Source: Amycolatopsis lurida (GTDB lineage: Bacteria; Actinomycetota; Actinomycetes; Mycobacteriales; Pseudonocardiaceae). Taken from it: a DNA stretch of 64,000 nt. The position numbers and the translations under genes were made by a program. Under the pieces are notes generated by a model. That model worked only from the letters and a program-made list of their open reading frames with translations. It did no database searches and was not told where the DNA came from. The stretch lies in NCBI RefSeq assembly GCF_900105055.1, contig NZ_FNTA01000004.1, positions 4,743,501 to 4,807,500 of the forward strand, read 5' to 3'. Of this stretch, positions 50,245 to 60,331 are shown piece after piece (positions within the stretch are counted from its first letter, which is position 1; each line of letters begins with the position of its first letter).

Positions 50245-51954
50245 GTGGCGATGAAAGTGACGGCGGCGGACGGGGTGGCCGGGGAGAGTTCTTGGTCGCT
50301 CTGCTCCGGATGTCGCCGGGTGGTCTATCGCAAACGGCTGGAGCGAGAATCGCTGGTATGCCCCGAATGCGGTTTCCATCAGCGGCTCACCGCACTCGAA
50401 CGTATCGGACAGCTGTTCGACGAAGGATCGGTCCGGATGCTGGGACAGCCGGTGCCCAGCGCCGACGTACTCGGATTCACCGACACGGTCCCCTACCCGG
50501 AACGCCTGGCCGCGGCCAAGGCCCGCACCGGGCTGGACGAGGCGGTCGTGGTGGCCGAGGCCGCCGTGAATGGCCGACCGCTGGTCGCCGCGGTGATGGA
50601 TTTCCGTTTCCTTGGCGGAAGTCTGGGCGCCGGAGTCGGCACGCTGATCGTCGCCGCCGCGGAAACGGCGCTGCGGCGACGGATTCCCCTGCTGCTGGTG
50701 TGCGCCTCGGGAGGTGCCCGCATGCAGGAGGGCGCGCTGGCCCTGATGCAGATGGCGCGGACGAGCCAGGCGCTGGCCGAACTCGACGAGGCCGGGATCC
50801 TCACCCTGTCGGTGATCACCGATCCCACCTACGGGGGTGTCGCGGCCTCGTTCGCGTTGCTGGCGGACGTGGTGCTGGCGGAGCCGGGCGCCCGCCTCGG
50901 GTTCGCCGGCCGCCGCGTGATCGAGCAGACGATCCGCCAGCGGCTTCCCGACGGCTTCCAGACCGCGGAGTTCCTCGCCGAGCGCGGGCTGATCGACGGC
51001 GTCCGGTCACGGAACGCGCTGCGGGACAGCTTGACGCGGCTGCTGGCGGCCGCCGGGCCGGCCGCGGAGCCCGGACCCGGGACGGGCGGTGCCGTGGTCA
51101 TCCGCGACCACACCGAATTGGCCGCCGGTGATCCGTGGGCGGCGGTGCGCTCCGCCCGTGATCTCGGCAGGCCGACCACTTTGGATCTGATCAGCCGGGT
51201 CTTCACCGATTTCGAGGAGCTGCGCGGGGACCGCCTCGGCGGGGACTGCGCCGCGGTGGTCGGCGGGCCCGCCCGGCTGGACGGCTTGCCGGTGATGGTC
51301 GTCGGCCAACAGAAGGGGCACACCGCGGCCGAGCTGGCCGCCCGCAACTACGGCATGCCCTCCCCGCAGGGGTATCGCAAGGCCGCGCGGCTGATGCGCC
51401 TGGCGGAGAAGCTCGGGCTCCCGGTGATCACCCTGGTGGACACTCCCGGCGCCTATCCCGGCGTGACCGCGGAGGAGGACGGCCAGGCTTTCGCCATCGC
51501 CGACAACCTGAGGTTGTTGTCCGGCCTCGCGGTCCCGGTGGTCACCGTGATCACCGGCGAGGGCGGTAGCGGCGGCGCTCTCGCACTGGCCGTCGCCGAC
51601 GAGGTGCTGATGTTCTCCGGCGCGGTGTACTCGGTGATCACCCCGGAGGGCTGCGCGGCGATTCTCTGGAACGACCCGACGATGGCCTCGGCCGCGGCGA
51701 GGGCGCTGCGCGTGGACGCGCGGGAGCTGCTCCGGCTCGGAGTGGTCGACGGGGTGATCTTGGAGCCGGAAGGCGGCAATCAGGCCGATCCGGCGATGGC
51801 GGCGGAGGGGCTTCGTGGCGCGCTGGTCCCCGCGATCCGGCGGCTGGCCGGATTCGGTCCGGACGAGCTGGTGCGCGGACGTCGCGCCCGGTTCCGGGCC
51901 TTCGACGGTGCGGTGGGTACGGCGGTTACCGAGGAATGGAGCGCGGAGCGATGA
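50245..51954 (+). CDS. Acetyl-CoA carboxylase carboxyltransferase, fused beta-alpha subunits (AccD-AccA)
   Basis: A 569-residue protein that joins both carboxyltransferase halves. The AccD-type N half has the zinc ribbon Cys20, Cys23, Cys39 and Cys42 (LCSGCRRVVYRKR and VCPECGFHQRL), then MDFRFLGGSLGAG and CASGGARMQEGALALMQMARTSQAL. The AccA-type C half (from about residue 310) has FEELRGDRLGGDCAAVVGG, NYGMPSPQGYRKAARLM and TPGAYPGVTAEEDGQAFAIADNLRLLSGL. GEGGSGGALALAVAD follows. It moves CO2 from carboxybiotin to acetyl-CoA and supplies malonyl-CoA for the polyketide. Start GTG 50245. It overlaps accB by ATGA. Confidence 0.92.
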   Translation: MAMKVTAADGVAGESSWSLCSGCRRVVYRKRLERESLVCPECGFHQRLTALERIGQLFDEGSVRMLGQPVPSADVLGFTDTVPYPERLAAAKARTGLDEAVVVAEAAVNGRPLVAAVMDFRFLGGSLGAGVGTLIVAAAETALRRRIPLLLVCASGGARMQEGALALMQMARTSQALAELDEAGILTLSVITDPTYGGVAASFALLADVVLAEPGARLGFAGRRVIEQTIRQRLPDGFQTAEFLAERGLIDGVRSRNALRDSLTRLLAAAGPAAEPGPGTGGAVVIRDHTELAAGDPWAAVRSARDLGRPTTLDLISRVFTDFEELRGDRLGGDCAAVVGGPARLDGLPVMVVGQQKGHTAAELAARNYGMPSPQGYRKAARLMRLAEKLGLPVITLVDTPGAYPGVTAEEDGQAFAIADNLRLLSGLAVPVVTVITGEGGSGGALALAVADEVLMFSGAVYSVITPEGCAAILWNDPTMASAAARALRVDARELLRLGVVDGVILEPEGGNQADPAMAAEGLRGALVPAIRRLAGFGPDELVRGRRARFRAFDGAVGTAVTEEWSAER

Positions 51955-52484
51955 CACAGAGCTGGACCGAACATCTGGCGCGTGAGTTCGGCGGCCGCAC
52001 GGGCAACGGCGCCGGTCTCGGAGCATTGGACGAGCGACGGGAGAGTCACGGCGAACTCCTGGAGCAGGTGCGGGAAACCGCGCTGCGGCTGGTGACCGCC
52101 ACCCCGGTCCCACCGCGGTCACTGCGGCTGCGGGCCGGTGAGGTGTCGGTGGAGATGGACTGGCCGGACTCGTCCGCCCCGGTCCCGGCGACGGCCGTGG
52201 AGCCGCGGGCGGTGGCCGTCACGGAACCCGCCGGGGACACCGCGCTCGGTGAGGTGTGCTCGACCACCGTCGGCGTCTTCTACCACGCGCCCGAACCGGG
52301 TGCGCCGCCTTTCGTCGAGCCCGGAGATCGAATCGAGCCCGGACGGCAGATCGGGGTGATCGAGGTGATGAAGCTGATGGTCGCGGTGACGGCGGACGAG
52401 GCGGGGACGGCCGTCGAACTGCTCGCCGCGAACGGCGAATCGGTGGAATTCGGCCAGCCGCTGCTCTCCTTCCGTCGCGACTGA
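51951..52484 (+). CDS. accB: Biotin carboxyl carrier protein of acetyl-CoA carboxylase
   Basis: A 177-residue AccB. The C-terminal biotinyl domain carries GVIEVMKLMVAV, with Lys141 as the biotin site. STTVGVFYHAPEPGAPPFVEPGDRIEPG is the barrel before it. A helical leader of about 55 residues precedes a short linker. The ATG overlaps the fused carboxyltransferase stop, so production is coupled. It carries CO2 between AccC and AccD-AccA. Confidence 0.93.
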   Translation: MTQSWTEHLAREFGGRTGNGAGLGALDERRESHGELLEQVRETALRLVTATPVPPRSLRLRAGEVSVEMDWPDSSAPVPATAVEPRAVAVTEPAGDTALGEVCSTTVGVFYHAPEPGAPPFVEPGDRIEPGRQIGVIEVMKLMVAVTADEAGTAVELLAANGESVEFGQPLLSFRRD

Positions 52485-52496
52485 TCGGGGGCGGCC

Positions 52497-53888
<1,392 letters not shown>

Positions 53889-53965
53889 TCCCGGTTGCGG
53901 CCGGTTTCTCACCAACGGTTCGTCCGCGCGCGAAGCGCCGGACGGGCAGAATTCTTCGGGAGAGG

Positions 53966-54790
53966 GTGGAGAAAGTGTTCGGTGAATACCGAAGTACGAG
54001 AGGCACGGCGTCGCCCGTGCTCGACGACGACGGGCCGCCGGTGTTCCGGGTGCTCGGTTCGGTGGAGATCCTCGGCCAGGAACGGCCGTTCATCCCCAGG
54101 GCGCGCAAGGTGCACCAGCTGCTCGCGCTCTTCCTGTTGCGGGCAGGCCGGGTGGTGCACACCGACATGCTCATCAACGAGCTCTGGCCGGAGCGACTGC
54201 CCCGCAGCGCCAGGTCCACCGCGCAGACCTACGTGTATCAGCTGAGGCGGGCGCTGGAAACCAGTGGCCTGCCCGGCAGTGGTGACGAGCTCCTGGTCAC
54301 CAAGGCGCCGGGCTACATCCTCCGGATTCCGGAGCAGCGGATCGACGTGTACCGCTTCCGGGCACTGGCCGCCAGGGGGCGGGCCGCGATGGACGACCGG
54401 CGCCACGAGGACGCCGCCCGGCTGTTCCGGGAGGCGCTGGACCTGTGGTCGGAGCAACCGGTCGCCGACGTCAACTGCGGGCCGCTGCTCACCGCGCACG
54501 TGCTGGATCTCAACGAGCAGCGCCGGAACGTCCGGCAGTTGCGCATCCAGGCCGAGATCGAGGCGGGCATGCACCACGAGGTGATCGGCGAACTCCGATC
54601 GCTGGCGGCCGACAATCCGCTCGACGAAGGACTGCACGGACAGCTGATGCGGGTGCTGGGCCGCAGCGGCCGCCGGGGTGACGCGCTGGACGCCTACCAG
54701 AACATCCGCTCGGCGCTGGTCGAGCAACTGGGGCTGGAACCCAACGCCGAACTGCGGCGGCTGCACCAGGAACTGCTGACCGCGGACTGA
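53966..54790 (+). CDS. SARP-family pathway-specific activator
   Basis: A 274-residue Streptomyces antibiotic regulatory protein. The N-terminal winged helix (about residues 28-110) has FRVLGSVEILGQERPFIPRARKVHQLLALFLLRAGRVVHTDMLINELWPERLPRSARSTAQTYVYQLRRAL. The bacterial transcriptional activator domain follows (to 272), with YRFRALAARGRAAMDDRR and LGRSGRRGDALDAYQNIRSALVEQLGLEPNAELRRLHQELL. It probably activates the polyketide and sugar genes by binding direct repeats near their promoters. Starts at GTG 53966 or 53975 are both possible. A hairpin terminator follows. Confidence 0.9.
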   Translation: MEKVFGEYRSTRGTASPVLDDDGPPVFRVLGSVEILGQERPFIPRARKVHQLLALFLLRAGRVVHTDMLINELWPERLPRSARSTAQTYVYQLRRALETSGLPGSGDELLVTKAPGYILRIPEQRIDVYRFRALAARGRAAMDDRRHEDAARLFREALDLWSEQPVADVNCGPLLTAHVLDLNEQRRNVRQLRIQAEIEAGMHHEVIGELRSLAADNPLDEGLHGQLMRVLGRSGRRGDALDAYQNIRSALVEQLGLEPNAELRRLHQELLTAD

Positions 54791-54809
54791 GTGGCCCGGT
54801 TTTCGGGCG

Positions 54810-54852
54810 GTAAGGGCCTTTCAGGGCGACCGATGTCCTGAAAGGCCCTTAC
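54810..54852. terminator. Hairpin after the SARP gene
   Basis: Arms 54810-54825 and 54837-54852 (GTAAGGGCCTTTCAGG and its complement) with an 11-base loop, 20 bases after the SARP stop. It has the same AGGGCC-type arm as the hairpins at 25489 and 29164. No T-tract. Confidence 0.65.
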
Positions 54853-54975
54853 AGTCCACCACGGACCGGTCGGGGGAAGCTGTACTCATACTGGACTTCC
54901 GGTGGAACGCCGAGGGCCAGACTGGACTTCGGGGACGGGCCTTTCCGTTCCGGACATCCAGTGTGGAGGAATCCA

Positions 54976-55866
54976 GTGAAGGGCATCATCCTCGCCGGCG
55001 GGAACGGAACCCGGCTGTACCCGGTCACGCTGACCACTTCCAAGCAGCTGCTGCCGGTTTACGACAAACCCATGATCTATTACCCGCTCTCGGTGCTGAT
55101 GCTGGCCGGGATCCGCGAGGTGCTGATCATTTCGGCCCCGGCGGAGCTGGGGAACTTCGAGCGCCTGCTCGGCGACGGTGGCGATTTGGGGCTGCGGATC
55201 ACCTATGCGGTGCAGGACGAACCGCGGGGATTGGCCGACGCGTTCCTGATCGGCGCGGACCACATCGGCGACGGCCCGGTGACGTTGATCCTGGGGGACA
55301 ACATCTTTCACGGTCCGGGTTTCCCGGATCTGCTGCGGGACGCGGCGCAGGCGCTCGACGGCTGCGTCCTGTTCGGTTATCCGGTTCGGGATCCGGAACG
55401 CTACGGGGTCGGTGAGGTCGACGACCGGGGCCGCCTGGTCTCACTCGAGGAAAAACCGGAACGGCCGCGGTCGAACCGGGCGATCACCGGTCTCTACATG
55501 TACGACGGTGACGTCGTGGAAATCGCGCGCGGGCTGACTCCGTCCGCGCGTGGCGAGCTGGAGATCACCGATGTCAACATCGAATACCTGAACCGGGGAA
55601 AAGCGCGCCTGGTCGATCTCGGCCGGGGTTTCTCCTGGTTGGACACCGGGACGCACGAGTCGCTCACCTCGGCCAGTCTGTATGTCCAGACGCTGGAGGA
55701 GCGGCAAGGCGTCCGCATCGCGTGCATCGAGGAAATCGCTCTGCGTATGGGTTTCATCGACGCGGAGGCCTGTTACCGGCTGGGTGAACGGCTCTCGAAA
55801 TCGCCTTACGGAAAGTACGTGATGGAAATCGCGGCGCCCGCCCCGTTGCTGCGCGCGGTGCGCTGA
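54976..55866 (+). CDS. rmlA: Glucose-1-phosphate thymidylyltransferase
   Basis: A 296-residue RmlA that makes dTDP-glucose, the first step to the deoxysugar. The start GTG 54976 follows GGAGG at six bases. KGIILAGGNGTRLYPVTLTTSKQLLPVYDKPMIYYPLS is the nucleotide-binding and catalytic N terminus. LILGDNIFHGPGF supplies the metal Asp, and ITGLYMYDGDVV and FSWLDTGTHESL the sugar site. It opens the sugar block of the cluster. Confidence 0.94.
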   Translation: MKGIILAGGNGTRLYPVTLTTSKQLLPVYDKPMIYYPLSVLMLAGIREVLIISAPAELGNFERLLGDGGDLGLRITYAVQDEPRGLADAFLIGADHIGDGPVTLILGDNIFHGPGFPDLLRDAAQALDGCVLFGYPVRDPERYGVGEVDDRGRLVSLEEKPERPRSNRAITGLYMYDGDVVEIARGLTPSARGELEITDVNIEYLNRGKARLVDLGRGFSWLDTGTHESLTSASLYVQTLEERQGVRIACIEEIALRMGFIDAEACYRLGERLSKSPYGKYVMEIAAPAPLLRAVR

Positions 55867-55968
55867 GACCGTTTCCGGTCGCACCAGGGAAATCCCATTC
55901 GCGTACCACCCGGCCGGGAAATGATGCAGCTACGACAACGGCTGAGTCTTATTCCGGAGGTGTGCCGA

Positions 55969-57303
55969 GTGTTCGATGACCTGGCTGATTTCCACACTTG
56001 GTTCGCCGAACGGCGGGCCGCCAATCACTACGAGGTGTCCGCCGTGCCGGTCGACCGGATAGAGGGCTGGCGGACCGAGCCGGAAACCGGCGATCTGGTG
56101 CACCACACCGGGAAGTTCTTCGCCGTCCGCGGCCTGGAGGTCGGCACCGACCACCGCGAGACGGCGGCCTGGACGCAGCCGATCATCCACCAGCCCGAGA
56201 TCGGCATCCTCGGCATCGTGGTCAAGGTCGTGCGCGGTGAGGTCTGGTGCCTGCTGCAGGCCAAGATGGAACCGGGCAACATCAACCTGGTCCAGCTCTC
56301 CCCGACGGTACAGGCCACGCGGAGCAACTACACCCGCGTGCACCGGGGGAACGCGGTGCCGTACCTGGAGCATTTCGTCGCGCCACGGGAAGGCCGGGTG
56401 GCGCTCGACGTGCTGCAATCGGAACAGGGCTCGTGGTTCCTCAGCAAGCGCAATCGGAACATGATCGTGGAGGTGCCGGAGGATCCGGCTCCCCGCGAGG
56501 ATTTTTGCTGGCTCTCCACGAGCCAGATCGCCGAACTGCTCCGAGTGCCCAACCTGGTCAACATGGACGCCCGCACCGTGCTTTCCGGGCTTCCGTTCTT
56601 CCACGCTCCGGAGCTGACCGAGGGACTGCCCGCCGAACAGGACGGCCGTCCGCTGCACACCACCGGGCAACTGCTGAGCTGGTTCACCGGATGCCGGGCC
56701 CGCTACCAGCTGAACCGCCGCTTCGTGCCGCTCGCGGGTTTGCCGGGCTGGCGTCGTATCGGCGGCGAGATCATCGACGAGGGCAAGCGGTTCTTCTCGG
56801 TGACGGGTGTCCGGGTCGAGGCGTCCAGCCGGGAAGTGGGGTCGTGGTCGCAGCCGATGCTGCGTCCGGTGGAACGCGGGGTCATCGGCTTCCTCGGCCG
56901 TCACATCGACGGAGTGTTCCACGTGCTGGTGCACGCCAGGACCGAGGCGGGCACGCAGGATGTCGTGGAGATGGCGCCCACGGTGACCTGCATCCCGGCC
57001 AGCTACGCCGGGCTGCCCGCCGCGCGCCGTCCGCGGTATCTGCGCGACCTGGAGGAGGCGGCGGCCCGCGGCGCGCTGGTGGACGTGGTGCATTCCGAGG
57101 AGGGCGGCCGGTTCTACCACGCGGAGAACCGCTACGTGGTCGCCGACGTCGGCCCGGATTTCGGCCTGGACGTGCCCGAGGACTACTGCTGGATGACCCC
57201 GCGTCAGCTGACCGGGTTCCTGCGGTACGGCAACCACGTCAACGTGGCGGCCCGGTGCCTGCTCAGCTGCTTCCCCAGTGCGCCCGCACTGGCCACCCGG
57301 TGA
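55969..57303 (+). CDS. NDP-hexose 2,3-dehydratase
   Basis: A 444-residue enzyme of the EvaA/TylCVI/Gra-ORF27 type that removes the C-2 hydroxyl of dTDP-4-keto-6-deoxyglucose. I place the start at GTG 55969, eight bases after GGAGG, though the open frame begins at 55921. Two homologous halves are visible. The first has FFAVRGLEVGTDHRETAAWTQPII and GNINLVQLSPTVQATRSNYTRVH. The second has FFSVTGVRVEASSREVGSWSQPML and QDVVEMAPTVTCIPASYA. Residues such as LLQAKMEPG and LVHARTEAGTQD repeat between them. It commits the sugar to a 2-deoxy product. Confidence 0.9.
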   Translation: MFDDLADFHTWFAERRAANHYEVSAVPVDRIEGWRTEPETGDLVHHTGKFFAVRGLEVGTDHRETAAWTQPIIHQPEIGILGIVVKVVRGEVWCLLQAKMEPGNINLVQLSPTVQATRSNYTRVHRGNAVPYLEHFVAPREGRVALDVLQSEQGSWFLSKRNRNMIVEVPEDPAPREDFCWLSTSQIAELLRVPNLVNMDARTVLSGLPFFHAPELTEGLPAEQDGRPLHTTGQLLSWFTGCRARYQLNRRFVPLAGLPGWRRIGGEIIDEGKRFFSVTGVRVEASSREVGSWSQPMLRPVERGVIGFLGRHIDGVFHVLVHARTEAGTQDVVEMAPTVTCIPASYAGLPAARRPRYLRDLEEAAARGALVDVVHSEEGGRFYHAENRYVVADVGPDFGLDVPEDYCWMTPRQLTGFLRYGNHVNVAARCLLSCFPSAPALATR

Positions 57304-57420
57304 GGCGCCGGTGCCCAGCCTCGTTGGATCGCAGCTGGACCACGGACCGGCAGACTCGGTGGAGACGTTGCGGGGCAAGAAAAGCATGAATCCACAAGGG
57401 AATCCGGAGACGAGGGAGGG

Positions 57421-59184
57421 GTGGCGGTGTTGAGGTTTCCCGAGTCGAAACCCGAGCCGAAGATCGTCGTGCTGGGTTCCTCCGGGCTGATCGGTTCCGC
57501 CGTCACCGCGGCGCTCGCCCGCCGCCCGGTCCGGCTTCGCGCGGTGGCCCGCCGCCGGACGGCGATTCCCGCCGTCCGGGCAGGCGAGGTGGAGGTGCGC
57601 AGCGCGGACCTGACCGATCCGGAGCGGCTGCGTGAGGTCGTCGCCGACGCCGACGTGCTCTTCCACCTGGTCAAGGACAGCGCGGGCTGGCGAACCGCGG
57701 AGGAGGACCCCGGCTGCGAACGGGTGACCGTCGGCGTGCTCCGGAACCTGGTGGAGGTGCTGCGGTCGAGGCGATCGGCCGGGCCACCACCGCTGGTGCT
57801 CCACAGCGGCGCCGCCTCACAGGCCGGTGTGCTGGACGAACCGGCCGACGGTTCCCAGCCGGACCGCCCCGGCAGCGTCTACGACCGGCACAAGCTGGCG
57901 GCCGAACGACTGCTCATGGCGGCCACCGCCGAGGGGGTGCTGCGCGGGATCAGCCTTCGCCTGCCCACCGTCTACGGGCCGGATCCGGCACCGGACGTGC
58001 CCGACCTCGGGGTGATCAGCACGATGATCCGGCGTGCGCTGAACGGTGCCGAACTTCCGTTGTGGCACAGCGGGATCGTCCGTCGTGACCTGCTGCACGT
58101 CGCCGACGTGGCCGCCGCGTTCATGTCCGCGCTGGACCACGCCGACGCCTTGGTCGGAGGGCATTGGGTGATCGGCTCCGGCCAGGGGTGGGACCTCGCC
58201 GACGCGTTCGAACGCGTCGCCGCCACCGTGGCCGAGCACACCGGTTCGGACCCGGTCCCGGTGCGGCGGGTGCTTCCGCCCGCCCATACGCCGATCACCG
58301 ACTTCGCCAGTCTCACGGTGGATCCCGCCGCGTTCCGGACGATCACGGGCTGGGAGCCGCGGCTGCCGTTCGCGGAGGGCCTGCGGCACACCGTCGCGGT
58401 GATGCACCGGCGCGCGGTCGCCGGCACGAAGAAGGTACCCGTCGCCGAAGGGAAACAGATGTACGGAACCGAAGCGTCCGAAATCTACGACGTCGTCTAC
58501 ACCTTACGGGGCAAGGACTACGCGGCCGAGAGCAAGCAGATCGCGGAACTGGTCCGTGCCCGCAACCCGAGGGCGTCCTCGCTGCTAGACGTGGCCTGCG
58601 GCACCGGCGGGCATCTGGTCTATTTCGACGAGCTGTTCGGCGAGGCCGAGGGCCTCGAGCTGTCCGGGGAAATGCTGGAGATCGGCAGGGAACGGCTCCC
58701 CGGAATCCCGATGCACCAAGGCGACATGCGGGAATTCGACCTCGGCCGCCGGTTCGACGTCGTGGTCTGCATGTTCGCTTCGATCAGCCATGTCGGCAGC
58801 GAAGAGGAGATGGCGCGGACGGTGCGCCGGTTCGCCGCACATCTCAATCCCGGTGGCGTGGTCGCCATCGATCCCTGGTGGTTCCCGGACAACTTCATCG
58901 ACGGGTACGTCAGCTCGGACGTCCTGACCCCCGACGAGCGCACCATCGCGCGGATCTCCCACGCCTGGCGCGAAGGCGATCAGTCCAAAATGGACGTCCA
59001 CTACGTGGTCGCCAGCGCCGAAGGAGGCGCCCGTCACTTTCAAGAGCGCTATCAGTACCAGCTGTTCAGCCGTGAGCAATACGAGAACGCCTTGCGCGCG
59101 GCCGGTTTCACCGTCGAGTACATCGAAGGGGTCCAGTACGGGCCCGGCCTGTTCGTCGGGGTTCTCCAAGGAGAGGGCGAATGA
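57421..59184 (+). CDS. Fused NDP-hexose 4-ketoreductase and N,N-dimethyltransferase
   Basis: A 587-residue protein with two sugar-tailoring domains in one frame. Residues 1-335 are an extended short-chain reductase: VVLGSSGLIGSAVTAAL binds NAD(P), and SVYDRHKLAAERLLM holds the catalytic Tyr and Lys. It probably reduces the 4-keto group of the dTDP-sugar. From Met347 (MYGTEASEIYDVVYTLRGKDY) a SAM-dependent methyltransferase of the DesVI/TylM1 type follows, with LLDVACGTGGHL and HQGDMREFDLGRRFDVVVCMFASISHVGS. It would dimethylate the 3-amino group. No stop lies between the domains. The start may be GTG 57421 or GTG 57427. It overlaps the aminotransferase by ATGA. Confidence 0.88.
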   Translation: MAVLRFPESKPEPKIVVLGSSGLIGSAVTAALARRPVRLRAVARRRTAIPAVRAGEVEVRSADLTDPERLREVVADADVLFHLVKDSAGWRTAEEDPGCERVTVGVLRNLVEVLRSRRSAGPPPLVLHSGAASQAGVLDEPADGSQPDRPGSVYDRHKLAAERLLMAATAEGVLRGISLRLPTVYGPDPAPDVPDLGVISTMIRRALNGAELPLWHSGIVRRDLLHVADVAAAFMSALDHADALVGGHWVIGSGQGWDLADAFERVAATVAEHTGSDPVPVRRVLPPAHTPITDFASLTVDPAAFRTITGWEPRLPFAEGLRHTVAVMHRRAVAGTKKVPVAEGKQMYGTEASEIYDVVYTLRGKDYAAESKQIAELVRARNPRASSLLDVACGTGGHLVYFDELFGEAEGLELSGEMLEIGRERLPGIPMHQGDMREFDLGRRFDVVVCMFASISHVGSEEEMARTVRRFAAHLNPGGVVAIDPWWFPDNFIDGYVSSDVLTPDERTIARISHAWREGDQSKMDVHYVVASAEGGARHFQERYQYQLFSREQYENALRAAGFTVEYIEGVQYGPGLFVGVLQGEGE

Positions 59185-60290
59185 CCATTCGGGTGTGGGA
59201 CTACCTTGCCGAGTACCGGAACGAGCGCGCCGACATCTTGGACGCGGTGGAGACCGTCTTCGAATCGGGACAGCTGGTGCTGGGCCCGAGCGTACGCGGC
59301 TTCGAGGAGGAATTCGCCGCTTACCACGGGGTCGCGCACTGCGTCTCGGTGGACAACGGGACGAACGCGATCAAACTGGGTCTGCAGGCGCTCGGTGTGG
59401 GGCCCGGTGACGAAGTGATCACCGTGTCGAACACCGCCGCGCCCACGGTGGTGGCCATCGACGCGATCGGTGCGGTCCCGGTGTTCGTCGACATCCGGGA
59501 AGAAGACTTCCTGATGGACACCGGGCAGATCGAAGCGGCGATCACCGAACGCACGCGATGCCTGCTGCCGGTGCACCTCTACGGCCAGTGCGTGGACATG
59601 GCCGCGATCGGGCGGATCGCCGCGGAGTACGGCCTCAAGGTGCTGGAGGACTGCGCGCAGGCGCACGGCGCCACTCAGGGCGGCCGCCGGGCGGGAACTT
59701 TCGGCGACGCGGCGGCGTTCTCCTTCTACCCCACCAAGGTCCTCGGTGCCTACGGCGACGGCGGCGCGGTGATCACCGGTGACGCGACCGTCGAAGCGAA
59801 CCTCCGCCGCGCGCGGTACTACGGCATGGAAAAGGTCTATTACGTCGTCGAGACGCCGGGCCACAACAGTCGTCTCGACGACGTGCAGGCGGAGATCCTG
59901 CGCCGCAAGCTGACCCGCCTCGACGACTACCTCAAGGGCCGCCGCGAAGTGGCGCGGCGCTACGCGGAGGGCCTCGGAGACACCGGAATCCTGTTGCCCA
60001 CGACCAATCCGGGCAACGACCACGTGCACTACGTGTACGTGGTCCGGCATCCGCGCCGCGACGAGATCATCGAAGCGCTGCGTGCCTACGACATCCACCT
60101 GAACATCAGCTACCCGTGGCCGGTGCACACCATGCGCGGCTTCGCCAAGCTCGGCGTCGAACCCGGCAGTCTGCCGGTCACCGAACGGCTCGCCGGGGAG
60201 ATCTTCTCGCTGCCGATGTACCCGGCACTGAGCGCGGAAAAGCAGGACGAGGTGATCCGGGCCGTCCGTGCGGTGCTGGCCCGGTTGTGA
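59181..60290 (+). CDS. PLP-dependent NDP-3-keto-sugar aminotransferase
   Basis: A 369-residue DegT/DnrJ/EryC1/StrS aminotransferase. Lys186 in FSFYPTKVLGAYGDGGA is the PLP-binding residue. DNGTNAIKLGLQALGVGPGDEVITVSNTA is the N-terminal phosphate site, and VLEDCAQAHGA has the Asp that holds the pyridine ring. After 2,3-dehydration the 3-keto group would be exchanged for an amine, as by SpnR/EvaB-type enzymes. The ATG is coupled to the upstream fused reductase/methyltransferase, which acts on the same amine. Confidence 0.92.
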   Translation: MTIRVWDYLAEYRNERADILDAVETVFESGQLVLGPSVRGFEEEFAAYHGVAHCVSVDNGTNAIKLGLQALGVGPGDEVITVSNTAAPTVVAIDAIGAVPVFVDIREEDFLMDTGQIEAAITERTRCLLPVHLYGQCVDMAAIGRIAAEYGLKVLEDCAQAHGATQGGRRAGTFGDAAAFSFYPTKVLGAYGDGGAVITGDATVEANLRRARYYGMEKVYYVVETPGHNSRLDDVQAEILRRKLTRLDDYLKGRREVARRYAEGLGDTGILLPTTNPGNDHVHYVYVVRHPRRDEIIEALRAYDIHLNISYPWPVHTMRGFAKLGVEPGSLPVTERLAGEIFSLPMYPALSAEKQDEVIRAVRAVLARL

Positions 60291-60331
60291 ACGCGAAGAC
60301 CGGAAGCACCGGCGAGCAGAAGGAGGTAGCG

